Shown: piece after piece, positions 1 to 6,842 of the stretch
Layout of the letters: every line of letters starts with the position of its first letter
Position numbering within the stretch: position 1 is the stretch's first letter
The notes under the pieces: model-generated
Told to the model about the DNA's origin: nothing
The model's database searches: none
The model's input: the letters and a program-made list of their open reading frames with translations, nothing else
Made by a program: the position numbers and the translations under genes
From: Arenibacter sp965652575
Lineage (GTDB): Bacteria > Bacteroidota > Bacteroidia > Flavobacteriales > Flavobacteriaceae
DNA length: 8,214 bases
Assembly (NCBI GenBank): GCA_965652575.1
Contig: CBFGWQ010000174.1
Coordinates: forward strand, 1-8,214
Reading direction: 5' to 3'

Positions 1-333
1 GTCCGTGTCTCAGTACCAGTGTGGGGGATCCCCCTCTCAGGGCCCCTACCCATCGAAGCCTTGGTAGGCCGTTACCCTGCCAACAAGCTAATGGGACGCA
101 TAGTCATCTTGCACCGTGACCTTTAATGTACAGGTGATGCCACAAGTACATACCATGGGGCGTTAATCCAAATTTCTCCGGGCTATTCCCCGGTGCAAGG
201 CAGATTCTATACGCGTTGCGCACCCGTGCGCCGGTCGCCATCTTCCAGCAAGCTGGAAATGCTGCCCCTCGACTTGCATGTGTTAGGCCTGCCGCTAGCG
301 TTCATCCTGAGCCAGGATCAAACTCTTCATCGT
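1..333 (-). rRNA. rrs: 16S ribosomal RNA, 5' portion (partial)
   Basis: This is the 5' third of small-subunit ribosomal RNA, read on the minus strand and cut by the left window edge at about E. coli position 330. The complement of 310-326 contains the universal AGAGTTTGATCCTGGCTCAG site near the 5' end of 16S. The segment at 1-20 is the complement of the conserved ACTGAGACACGGAC region. Between them are the conserved GGCAGGCCTAACACATGCAAG segment (helix 5-6 region), a helix-6 hairpin (TTCCAGCTTGCTGGAA) and the helix 8-12 region. The GCTAGCGGCAGGCCTAACAC form and the short helix 6 are typical of Flavobacteriia. The mature 5' end is placed at about 333 by counting back from the AGAGTTTG motif, so it is good to a few bases. 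No break or insertion is visible. Confidence 0.97.
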
Positions 334-498
334 TGATTCTTATATAACTTCGATCAACCGAACGAAACATTTTTCCCGGCCCGTTATTTCGATTTCTTTT
401 TCTGCACCACACCCCCCATAAAGGGGAGGTGGCGCGCTGTCTTTACAATATATCAATGAACTTTTTAAATTCTTCTCAATGTCGCTCTATCTCTAAGC
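334..498 (-). other. 16S rRNA leader with boxA-like antitermination element
   Basis: This is the transcribed leader between the inferred rRNA start site and mature 16S. On the minus strand, GTTCATTGATATATTG (complement of 446-461) resembles the conserved element GTTCTTTGACATATTG that precedes Bacteroidota rRNA genes. It is also related to the bacterial boxA (TGCTCTTTAACA) that binds NusB/S10 for antitermination. Closer to the gene, the complement of about 405-431 forms an imperfect GC-rich hairpin: CACC and CCCC arms pair with GGGG and GGTG arms around a TTTAT loop. The RNase III processing stem cannot be judged, because the 3' flank of 16S is outside the window. The element match is by eye. 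Confidence 0.6.
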
Positions 499-503
499 GG
501 CTG

Positions 504-535
504 CAAATGTAGAATACTTTTTTTGTTTACACAAA
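504..535 (-). promoter_or_regulatory. rRNA operon promoter, Bacteroidota type
   Basis: On the minus strand, TACATTTG (complement of 504-511) matches the Bacteroidota -7 consensus TAnnTTTG exactly. A TTTG at the complement of 532-535 lies 20 nt upstream and fits the -33 element. The spacing is within the range known for the primary sigma factor (sigma-ABfr type) of this phylum. The DNA upstream of the -33 box (about 536-560) is A/T-tract rich, as expected for an UP-like enhancer of a strong rRNA promoter. Transcription would start near 497-499, giving a leader of about 165 nt before mature 16S. No second promoter with a full -7 match is seen between here and the porin gene. Confidence 0.8.
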
Positions 536-675
536 ACCTTTTTCGAATTATTTTTGAAAGATTTTTCACCTGCCCTATAACAAGCTGATTTGCAGCTAAA
601 ATATCGATATGTTTTTTCAATTTAAAAGGATCATTTAAATCAACTCCCTACAAAAACTCCGGAAAAAATGTTGAA
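536..675. other. Intergenic region between porin end and rRNA promoter
   Basis: Together with the leader and promoter, this completes the 342-bp gap between the porin stop codon and 16S. It is AT rich and has no plausible gene. Visible structure is limited to a small hairpin at 583-597, a 10-bp palindrome ATATCGATAT at 601-610, and the A/T tracts just upstream of the rRNA -33 box. The porin and the rRNA operon both run leftward, so porin transcripts would enter the rRNA operon unless stopped here. No strong GC-rich terminator followed by a T tract is seen. Confidence 0.6.
583..597 (-). terminator. Weak candidate terminator hairpin after the porin gene
   Basis: AGCTG (583-587) and CAGCT (593-597) form a perfect 5-bp stem around a 5-nt loop, about 80 nt beyond the porin stop. 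On the minus strand it is followed by TTGTTAT, a poor U tract. It is short for an intrinsic terminator, and its only support is its position between a gene end and the next promoter. Confidence 0.2.
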
Positions 676-2664
676 CTATGAAAAGAAATTCCAAACCAAT
701 CCAAATCGTATCACAAAATCCCTATAAGGATAATTGGGTGCCGCATAAAAATTACTGTCGGAAAAAGAAGAGTTGAAATGTTCCGCCTTTAAGAACAACC
801 TGGTTTGTTGTACCTTGGCATTGATGAAAAAATCCAACATTGGAAAACCTCCCAATTCCTCCTGGTTCTGGGAATAGAATTCCCCCAATACCGGATTATA
901 AGCATCCGCTTTGTATGCCGTAAAATACTTAAGGGTCACCCCTGTCTGGAAATATAAGGCCTTTTTAAAACCGAAGTTCGAATAATACAACGTATTTCTT
1001 GTCACCAGCTGCGGTACGTTTAAGACATTATTGGTTTGGGAAACATCCTGGTACATTACCGTATTGTTCAGCGCAAAACCCTTCCATTTAAATTCCTTTC
1101 CATATTTGATCTTTATGATATTAATGGTGCCGCCCTCCTGAAACGGTCTAATAAATGCCTGTTCCGAACCTTCGACCACTGTTTCCGATGGGTCCGAAGC
1201 AAAGTAGGTGTAATTGTCCAAAGAAGTGTATTTCGCCATTAAATTACCGAAAACCCTGGATTCCAGATCAAACTGAAAACCGTTATTGTTTATCTTATTA
1301 AAGTCTCCAGTATGTTGCCAATTGTAATTGCCATAATCACTTTGATATAAAAGAAAATTAAAATTGGGCATGCGCGAGGATGAATGTATGGAAAATTTAA
1401 GCTTGTTGCTATTGTTAATGTCATAACTGGCAAAGGCATCCAATAAATTTCCGGACAGGTCCCCGGAGATATTGACCTGTGCCGAGCCATTCAACTGAAA
1501 ACCACCGATCTTCTTTACGTATTTGGCCCCGGTAGCGATTTCATCGCCCTGCAACTGACTTTGGATAAGCTGGGTAGGGGTTTGCAATACCGAATTAAAA
1601 AAATAGTTGTACTTGTAATGATTAACAAATCCTGTCAACACCCCTAATGTCCTATTGGAAAATTGGGCATAAAGCTGATTATAGGTAGTTTTTAAGCTGG
1701 CCTTATCCATTATCCCGGATTCATAGGCAGCCCCAAAATAATCATTTTGGGCCGTTTGTTTATATTGATAGTATTTGGTCTCATAAGTAAACTCATGCCC
1801 GAGCGCCAAAGAGGTTGTCCTGGTCTTGCCCGAATCCAGTTTACTACCAAAAACAATGTACTGATGATCCAAATAATACCTTTTCCCCAATAGCCGATTG
1901 GTGGCATCGGAAAAAAGCACATCCAATCTGGAACGGTCCCTAAAGTCGGAATCCCCGGATTCGAATTGCAGTTCCTTGTTGGACAGTCCGCCATTTTCCT
2001 CCCACAGGGAGTTCTGGGCCGCCCCATGCGCTCTTAGATTGTAGCGCTTATTCTTGGTCTCATAATTGGCCGTCATCTTAAAATTTCCCGACTCGGCTTC
2101 ACTAAATTGATATTTCCCCATAGATCTAAAACCTTTAAATGCTATGGAAAAATTTAATCTTGGCGAAGTATTGAAGGCCAATAACGCATCCAAAAGCTGT
2201 CCCTGCTCAAAGGTGGTCTTGAACATGAGATCGCTCATAGGGGTCGCCACATTGTAATAATCAACATCCCTAACCTCCATATAGTTATAATGCTTCGCAC
2301 TGGCCCCTAATTTGGGATAGGTATCCTCTACATCAAAATCAACCCCCAGTTTATTATAAGGCTGTCCTACATTGGCAAACGGCATCAGTTCAAAATCGTC
2401 CCTCCTTAAGAAATTGTATTTATACTCCTTCTGTATGGAGATAGTAGTGTCCAAAAATGTAGTGTCCCTTTCATAACCAATAATCTTATAATCTTTAATA
2501 GTCACTGCCCCACCCTTGACTTCCCCATTTTTTCTTGCCGGAAGATTTCTTACTTTAGGCTCCTTACCGCCCCCCAACCCATTCCTTGAGGGAGGTATGG
2601 AATCTTCCTGAGCACTAATGGCATGACTAAAACACACTATTAAAAATGTCAACAAATATCTCAT
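676..2664 (-). CDS. Putative porin, Porin_10-like outer-membrane beta-barrel protein
   Basis: This 662-residue outer-membrane protein resembles the Bacteroidota 'putative porin' family (Pfam Porin_10). Its substrate is unknown. Residues 1-18 are a signal peptide: a basic Arg2, a hydrophobic core, and ISA before Gln19, a signal peptidase I site. A flexible Gly/Pro/Lys-rich linker (about 20-50) precedes the stretch DTTISIQKEYKYNFLRRDDF, followed by ELMPFANVGQPYNKLG. I recognise this as the family's characteristic N-terminal region, before a barrel rich in alternating aromatic and polar residues. The protein ends in VWNFFS, an aromatic-rich last strand suited to Bam-dependent insertion. The length is typical for the family. 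The start ATG at 2664 fits the signal peptide and has a -7-like promoter element 18 nt upstream. The gene runs in the same direction as the rRNA operon and divergently from rnhB. The family call is from memory of sequence style. Transport function is inferred from family naming only. Confidence 0.85.
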   Translation of the reverse strand: MRYLLTFLIVCFSHAISAQEDSIPPSRNGLGGGKEPKVRNLPARKNGEVKGGAVTIKDYKIIGYERDTTFLDTTISIQKEYKYNFLRRDDFELMPFANVGQPYNKLGVDFDVEDTYPKLGASAKHYNYMEVRDVDYYNVATPMSDLMFKTTFEQGQLLDALLAFNTSPRLNFSIAFKGFRSMGKYQFSEAESGNFKMTANYETKNKRYNLRAHGAAQNSLWEENGGLSNKELQFESGDSDFRDRSRLDVLFSDATNRLLGKRYYLDHQYIVFGSKLDSGKTRTTSLALGHEFTYETKYYQYKQTAQNDYFGAAYESGIMDKASLKTTYNQLYAQFSNRTLGVLTGFVNHYKYNYFFNSVLQTPTQLIQSQLQGDEIATGAKYVKKIGGFQLNGSAQVNISGDLSGNLLDAFASYDINNSNKLKFSIHSSSRMPNFNFLLYQSDYGNYNWQHTGDFNKINNNGFQFDLESRVFGNLMAKYTSLDNYTYFASDPSETVVEGSEQAFIRPFQEGGTINIIKIKYGKEFKWKGFALNNTVMYQDVSQTNNVLNVPQLVTRNTLYYSNFGFKKALYFQTGVTLKYFTAYKADAYNPVLGEFYSQNQEELGGFPMLDFFINAKVQQTRLFLKAEHFNSSFSDSNFYAAPNYPYRDFVIRFGLVWNFFS

Positions 2665-2682
2665 GTTACAAACTTACGCCGA

Positions 2683-2690
2683 CAAAGTTA
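2683..2690 (-). promoter_or_regulatory. Putative -7 element of the porin promoter
   Basis: The complement reads TAACTTTG, an exact TAnnTTTG match, ending 18 nt before the porin ATG. No TTG or TTTG is found at the usual 17-23 nt upstream; the sequence there is CTTTCACAT. The -33 half is therefore weak or activator-dependent. Transcription would start roughly 10-13 nt before the start codon, leaving little room for a ribosome-binding site. This fits the weak Shine-Dalgarno usage of Bacteroidota. Confidence 0.5.
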
Positions 2691-2944
2691 ATTTTTTTGT
2701 CCTTAATGAAATGTGAAAGTTTATAAAACAGAAAAACAACCTCTTATCTATAGTTCCCATATTGATCCGCATGGTGGTTTTATATATTTTACGTAGCCGG
2801 TTTTTAAAAATTTAAAGGTAACACCAAGCTTTTTTAACTCCTACTACATTCATTCCTGAAATAATAAAATGGGGCTATTTGGAAACAATACTACTATGGA
2901 TATAAGATTTTGCTTCCTATGCACCAATCCCCCTTATAAATTTT

Positions 2945-2952
2945 TATCTTTG
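2945..2952 (+). promoter_or_regulatory. Possible -7 element for rnhB
   Basis: TATCTTTG matches TAnnTTTG exactly, but the nearest upstream TTTG (2909-2912) is 32 nt away, too far for a normal -33 box. If used, it would give a leader of about 100 nt before the rnhB ATG. It is the only exact plus-strand match seen in this gap. Support is positional and consensus-based only. Confidence 0.35.
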
Positions 2953-3029
2953 ACAAGGTTGCAGAAAAACAGTGGCTTTTGTTAGGCTCAATTTCCGGAC
3001 AATGATCTAAATTAACAAAGAATATTCAA

Positions 3030-3047
3030 TTCCAAGTAACATTGGAA
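3030..3047 (+). repeat. Inverted repeat just upstream of the rnhB start codon
   Basis: TTCCAA (3030-3035) and TTGGAA (3042-3047) form a perfect 6-bp inverted repeat with a 6-nt spacer, ending 10 nt before ATG 3058. In RNA this is a small hairpin where a ribosome-binding site would sit; in DNA it could be a protein-binding site. At 6 bp, chance occurrence is quite possible. Confidence 0.4.
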
Positions 3048-3057
3048 CAATCCATAA

Positions 3058-3654
3058 ATGTTAAAACCTTTTTACAAATATGCACTGGAAGCCGGAACGG
3101 ATGAAGCCGGTCGCGGTTGTTTGGCAGGGCCTGTTACCGCTGCGGCCGTAATATTGCCAAAAGGTTTTTCAAACGAAACCCTCAACGACTCAAAAATGTT
3201 GTCCTCCACAAAAAGGGATCTACTCAGGACAATAATTGAAACAAATGCCACAAGCTTTGGGGTTGCCCACATTTTTCCGGATGAGATTGACAAAATCAAC
3301 ATTTTGAACGCTTCATTTTCAGCAATGCACAAAGCCCTTGACCAATTAATTACAAGCCCGGAATTTATCATTGTGGACGGCAACAGGTTCAATCCCTACC
3401 AAAACATCCCCCACGCCTGTATTGTAAAGGGCGATGCCAAATACCTGAGCATAGCTGCCGCTTCCATCCTGGCAAAAACCTTCAGGGACACCTATATGGA
3501 GAAAATACATTTGGAATACCCTATGTACAATTGGATAAAAAACAAAGGTTATCCCACCAAGGAACACCGGGAGGCCATACGAAAGTATGGTATCACCAAA
3601 TATCATCGGAAAACTTTTAGACTATTACCAGATCAGTTAAAACTGGATGTTTAA
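3058..3654 (+). CDS. rnhB: Ribonuclease HII
   Basis: This cytoplasmic metal-dependent endonuclease cuts RNA in RNA-DNA hybrids. It also nicks 5' of single ribonucleotides embedded in DNA, starting ribonucleotide excision repair. All four catalytic acidic residues are present: Asp15 and Glu16 in GTDEAGRG, Asp107 in IIVDGNRF, and Asp126 in KGDAKYLSIAAASILAK. The Gly-Arg-Gly of the first motif, which contacts the 2'-OH junction, is intact (Gly18-Arg19-Gly20). The C-terminal segment has the usual GYPTKEHREAIRKYGIT signature followed by HRKTFR. At 198 residues it is a normal full-length bacterial enzyme. ATG 3058 leaves the short N-terminal lead typical of the family. No clear Shine-Dalgarno is present, which is common in this phylum. 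The lipoprotein gene follows 29 nt downstream on the same strand and may be partly co-transcribed, although it seems to have its own promoter element. Confidence 0.98.
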   Translation: MLKPFYKYALEAGTDEAGRGCLAGPVTAAAVILPKGFSNETLNDSKMLSSTKRDLLRTIIETNATSFGVAHIFPDEIDKINILNASFSAMHKALDQLITSPEFIIVDGNRFNPYQNIPHACIVKGDAKYLSIAAASILAKTFRDTYMEKIHLEYPMYNWIKNKGYPTKEHREAIRKYGITKYHRKTFRLLPDQLKLDV

Positions 3655-3660
3655 AAATCC

Positions 3661-3677
3661 TAACTTTGTTCAAAGTT
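3661..3677 (+). promoter_or_regulatory. Putative lipoprotein-gene -7 element with overlapping 16-bp palindrome
   Basis: TAACTTTG at 3661-3668 matches TAnnTTTG exactly and lies 15 nt before ATG 3684, just after the rnhB stop. No TTG is found 17-23 nt upstream, so the -33 half is not convincing. The element is the left arm of a near-continuous inverted repeat: AACTTTG (3662-3668), a TT spacer, then CAAAGTT (3671-3677). A protein bound there would cover the -7 box and likely start site, so an operator is possible. The promoter call rests on consensus and position alone. Confidence 0.45.
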
Positions 3678-3683
3678 TTATTT

Positions 3684-6143
3684 ATGAAATTCAATTTAGC
3701 TGCGCTACTGTTCTTACTTTTTATCGGATGTGCAAAACAAAGCACCAAAACCTCACCAATACTCCATTACGTTCCCCAAAACAGTGCCGTTATTATAAAA
3801 ATAAACGATAAGCCCTCCTTTTCCAGTGAACTGGAAAACAGTGACCTCCTAAAAACATTATCCGCTACATCCACCTATACCACCGTACTGGAAAAACTAA
3901 AATCGCTAAAATATATCCAGCCCAATGGGGAAAGTGTTTTGGCTTTCGTAGAATTGGGAAAGGCAAATTTTGAATTGCTATTGATTGCCCAAAACAGTGA
4001 TGATCTTTTTCAAATTGAGGATAGCAGCAATAAAGTTGTCGAAAACATAAGTTATGAAGGGAAAAGCTTTGACCGCTATACCGTGGACGGGTCCAATTTC
4101 TTTTCCACGGTCTTGGAAGACAAAATTATTGTAAGCTCCGCCCAAATGCTTATTGAAAATATACTTCGCAAGGAATGGGATTTAACGGTTGACGAATCCT
4201 TGAATAAATTATATCAAATTGCGAGTAACCAGAGCAGTGCCAATATTTTTATAAACACCAATAAAAGCAATCCCTTGCTCAACCATATTTTGACCGATGG
4301 ACAAAAGGTTGATATTTCCAAATTTACGGACTGGGTATCCCTGGATTTCAACACCAATAAGGACCACTTAAAACTCAATGGCATTAGTACGGCCAACGAT
4401 TCTATTGTAAACTACAGCAATCTTTTTAAGAACAGCCATGCCCTTACCCCAAAAACGCCCATTCTTGCCCCAATGGCCTCCGATGCCATTACAGCCTTTA
4501 CTTTTGATAATTATGAAAACTTTGCCCAGAACCAAAAAAAATATTTGGACAGGTCCGTTGTTATAGACACCACCTTTAAGGCTGTTGAGGAAATTGGATT
4601 TGTATACCTCAACAAGGAGAAAGCGGTTGTTCTACACACCTACGGTTCGGAGAATATCCTTAATTATCTGGATGAATTGGAAAAAACTTCGGAAGAATAC
4701 CAAGGCAATGAAATTGTTGGACTCTCCAAGTCCGATTTCCTTGAACATTATTTCAATCCACTTATACAGGATTTTAAAGCCAATTATTATACCATCATTG
4801 AAAATGCATTCGTGTTCTCCCCAACTCCGGAGACCTTAAAGACCTTCATTGGAAATTTTAAAAATGGTTCCACTTTTGAAAAAACATCGGTCTACAAAAC
4901 CGCTAAAGAACAATTGGCGGACGAATCCTCCATGCTTTTTGTTTCCAATGCCGATGGTGTAGAATATTTTTTGGACCAATATATGGACAAGAACATCGGG
5001 AAGGACGTTAAGTCCAAAGAACTATCCGAATATTCTTTTGCCGCCCAAATGGTCTCGGACGACAATTTTCACCACACCAATATACTTTTTCAAAAAATTG
5101 CCCACGAAACCACCCTGAACAAAACCATTCCCTATTTTACCCTGCAACTGGACACAGAAATAGTTACACCTCCCCAATTTGTAAAAAACCACAGGACCAA
5201 TAAGGACGAAATTATAGTCCAGGACCGGGACAATAACCTCTATCTCATTTCTACGGACGGCAAGGTAATATGGAAAAAACAACTAAGTGGCCGTATCCAA
5301 GGACGTGTAGAGCAGGTAGACCTGTACAAAAATGGAAGATTGCAACTGGCTTTCACAACGGATAACCAGTTTATGATCGTAGATAGGAACGGTAAGGATG
5401 TACCGCCCTTTACCTTCACCTATGAAGGAGGCAATTTAAACCCCTTGGCCGTATTTGACTATGACCGTAATAAGGACTATCGGTTTTTGGTCACCCAGGG
5501 GGCAAAACTGTTTATGTACAATAGCGCAGGACAAATAGTAAAGGGCTTTAGGTACACCAATGCTACAAATCCCATTCTGGGCACACCCAAACATTTTAGG
5601 GTTGGCAAAAAAGATTATTTGGTCATGAAAGAGGAAGGTGGCGAATTAAAAATATTGTCCAGAACCGGCGATACAAGGATAAATGTGGCCAATAAAATAA
5701 ATTTTTCAGACAATGGGATTCTGATGCATAAAAACAAGTTTACGGTTACCGACACCAAAGGACATCTTTTTCAAATAGATGAAAAAGGCAAAACCACCAC
5801 GGCCAATTTAAATCTGCTTCCAGACCACGGATTGGATGCAACAAGCAATACCCTGGCCATTATGAACGATAATGTACTGACCATAAGGAGCAAAAAAGTG
5901 GAATTGGATCTTGGCGTATATTCAAAACCACGGATTTTCTATTTGAACGACAAAATATATATCAGCGTTACGGATATACAGAACCAGAAAATATATCTTT
6001 TTGACAGTCAGGCAGAAACCATTTCCAACTTTCCCGTTCCCGGGAATTCCAGTATTGATTTAATTGATATGGACAACGACCATAAATTGGAGCTTGTAGC
6101 AAAGGATCAAGACAACTCGCTTATAGTATATAAGATCAATTAG
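3684..6143 (+). CDS. Large lipoprotein with C-terminal beta-propeller-like region, function unknown
   Basis: This is an 819-residue exported lipoprotein with no assigned function. I place the start at ATG 3684, giving MKFNLAALLFLLFIGC: a short charged N-terminus, a hydrophobic core and a lipobox with Cys16 as lipidation site. An in-frame TTG at 3666 would add six residues, but it lies within the TAACTTTG promoter-like element. The residues after Cys16 (AKQSTK) lack the acidic cluster that exports lipoproteins to the cell surface in Flavobacteriia, so a periplasm-facing position is likelier. Residues about 25-480 resemble DUF3352-type proteins (opening LHYVPQNSAVIIKIND). From about Pro496 onward are repeated blades such as NNLYLISTDGKVIWKKQL, like PQQ/BamB-type propellers. 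The last blade has Asp795-x-Asp797-x-Asp799 followed by KLELV, like FG-GAP calcium loops. It follows rnhB closely. It could be an assembly or scaffold protein, but that is a guess from fold. Confidence 0.85.
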   Translation: MKFNLAALLFLLFIGCAKQSTKTSPILHYVPQNSAVIIKINDKPSFSSELENSDLLKTLSATSTYTTVLEKLKSLKYIQPNGESVLAFVELGKANFELLLIAQNSDDLFQIEDSSNKVVENISYEGKSFDRYTVDGSNFFSTVLEDKIIVSSAQMLIENILRKEWDLTVDESLNKLYQIASNQSSANIFINTNKSNPLLNHILTDGQKVDISKFTDWVSLDFNTNKDHLKLNGISTANDSIVNYSNLFKNSHALTPKTPILAPMASDAITAFTFDNYENFAQNQKKYLDRSVVIDTTFKAVEEIGFVYLNKEKAVVLHTYGSENILNYLDELEKTSEEYQGNEIVGLSKSDFLEHYFNPLIQDFKANYYTIIENAFVFSPTPETLKTFIGNFKNGSTFEKTSVYKTAKEQLADESSMLFVSNADGVEYFLDQYMDKNIGKDVKSKELSEYSFAAQMVSDDNFHHTNILFQKIAHETTLNKTIPYFTLQLDTEIVTPPQFVKNHRTNKDEIIVQDRDNNLYLISTDGKVIWKKQLSGRIQGRVEQVDLYKNGRLQLAFTTDNQFMIVDRNGKDVPPFTFTYEGGNLNPLAVFDYDRNKDYRFLVTQGAKLFMYNSAGQIVKGFRYTNATNPILGTPKHFRVGKKDYLVMKEEGGELKILSRTGDTRINVANKINFSDNGILMHKNKFTVTDTKGHLFQIDEKGKTTTANLNLLPDHGLDATSNTLAIMNDNVLTIRSKKVELDLGVYSKPRIFYLNDKIYISVTDIQNQKIYLFDSQAETISNFPVPGNSSIDLIDMDNDHKLELVAKDQDNSLIVYKIN

Positions 6144-6255
6144 AACCCATCTTGACTTTTTGTTTTCAACCGAAAAGTTGTGCTTTTGTATCCTAATGAA
6201 GGCTTTTTGGAGCAGCGCAGCAGCACTACGGTGGGAGAAAAAAACAAAATTAGGG

Positions 6256-6275
6256 TGCAAAATGATGATTTTGCA
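6256..6275 (+). repeat. Perfect 8-bp hairpin downstream of the lipoprotein gene
   Basis: TGCAAAAT (6256-6263) pairs perfectly with ATTTTGCA (6268-6275) around a GATG loop. It lies 113 nt after the lipoprotein stop. The stem is AT rich and no T tract follows, so it is not a standard intrinsic terminator. It could be part of a 3' end structure or of an uncharacterised RNA. Confidence 0.5.
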
Positions 6276-6680
6276 GGTAATGGAAAAAGTCAGGACGAGT
6301 TCTTAAAGAACATTTTTAGATTCAAATTTTCCTGTCCAATATTTTACTTTGGATTTCCCCCATAACCGAAAAAATAGTTTTATATAGTACGAATATTCTT
6401 ATAAAGATAGAAGATTCCACGCCTTATTTAAACACTTTTTTTTTAAACTATTTTAGCTCAAATGTCAACCATTGGTTTTAACGTACCATTAATACATAAA
6501 AACATGCAAGATATACACCTGTAAAGGCCCAAGCCCGAAATTTCGCTAATTTTATTTCATGATAAATTGAACCGTAATGAATTGTTCGATAATATAAATA
6601 TCACAAGCATATTAACATGTGTTCGACATAAAAATATTTTCAATACATTGATTTAATGTAAATTAAAAAAATGCTACGGC

Positions 6681-6770
6681 CCCATCGAGCGGAGTCGAGA
6701 GGTTATTTTACTGTAATGCTTTTACAATGAGGTCTCTCCCGATAGCTATCGGGATCCGCCCGACCGGACA
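6681..6770. repeat. REP-like palindromic cluster
   Basis: This compact GC-richer patch stands out in an AT-rich gap. It holds a near-palindrome TCGAGCGGAGTCGA (6685-6698), a nested hairpin made of GAGAG (6697-6701 area) with CTCTC (6734-6738 area) enclosing TGTAA/TTACA (6712-6716 and 6722-6726), then a perfect 18-bp palindrome TCCCGATAGCTATCGGGA (6737-6754). Sequences of both kinds, TCGAGCGnAGTCGA and CCCGATAGCTATCGGG, are familiar to me from intergenic regions of marine flavobacterial genomes, which suggests dispersed short repeats. That is recollection and is untested here. No transposase or target-site duplication is seen. The cluster lies about 70-160 nt upstream of the OmpA gene and could also serve as an upstream terminator or regulatory structure. 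Confidence 0.55.
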
Positions 6771-6842
6771 GATGTCATATAAACAACTGATTTTAAATAA
6801 AATATATACCGAACTCACGTTATATTACAAATATCCAAGATT

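Larger units (their letters stand above)
2665..3057. other. Divergent intergenic region between porin and rnhB
   Basis: This AT-rich 393-bp stretch has no convincing open frame. It holds the porin -7 element at its left end, a plus-strand TATCTTTG at 2945-2952 that could serve rnhB, and an inverted repeat at 3030-3047 just before the rnhB start. A TTTTTAAAAA palindrome at 2801-2810 is probably only base-composition noise. No tRNA, repeat family or mobile-element remnant is recognised. Confidence 0.6.
6144..6842. other. 699-bp intergenic region with hairpins and a repeat-like cluster
   Basis: There is no convincing gene here. The longest frames are about 60 codons, overlap on opposite strands and resemble no protein I know. 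Structure from left to right: a small stem CAAC/GTTG at about 6168-6181 after the lipoprotein stop; a segment near 6205-6240 with a CAC(TACG)GTG stem-loop; a perfect hairpin at 6256-6275; a near-palindrome GTTCTTAAAGAAC at 6299-6311; a T9 run at 6436-6444; a palindrome CGAAATTTCG at 6536-6545; a hairpin TACATT/AATGTA at 6644-6660; and the palindromic cluster at 6681-6770. The middle part (about 6361-6670) is very AT rich. No exact TAnnTTTG is seen before the OmpA gene; TATATTAC at 6821-6828 is the nearest, matching 5 of the 6 fixed positions at best, so its promoter is undetermined. Confidence 0.6.

Noticed and set aside
1710..2027. 105-codon minus-strand frame within the porin gene
   Set aside because: Shifted-frame shadow of the porin coding sequence; Pro- and Met-rich translation without family resemblance.
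2801..2810. TTTTTAAAAA palindrome as a regulatory site
   Set aside because: A/T-only palindromes of this size are expected by chance in this AT-rich gap.
3666..3683. TTG at 3666 as an upstream start of the lipoprotein gene
   Set aside because: It lies inside the TAACTTTG element and would put extra residues before a complete lipoprotein signal peptide; ATG 3684 gives a normal signal.
6060..6260. 66-codon minus-strand frame overlapping the end of the lipoprotein gene
   Set aside because: Mostly antisense to a well-supported gene, with no start-site support.
6180..6365. 61-codon plus-strand frame in the gap after the lipoprotein gene
   Set aside because: No recognisable protein features, no promoter or ribosome-binding support, and it overlaps hairpins and an opposing frame; more likely non-coding.
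6436..6444. T9 run as the tract of an intrinsic terminator
   Set aside because: No stable stem directly precedes it on either strand.
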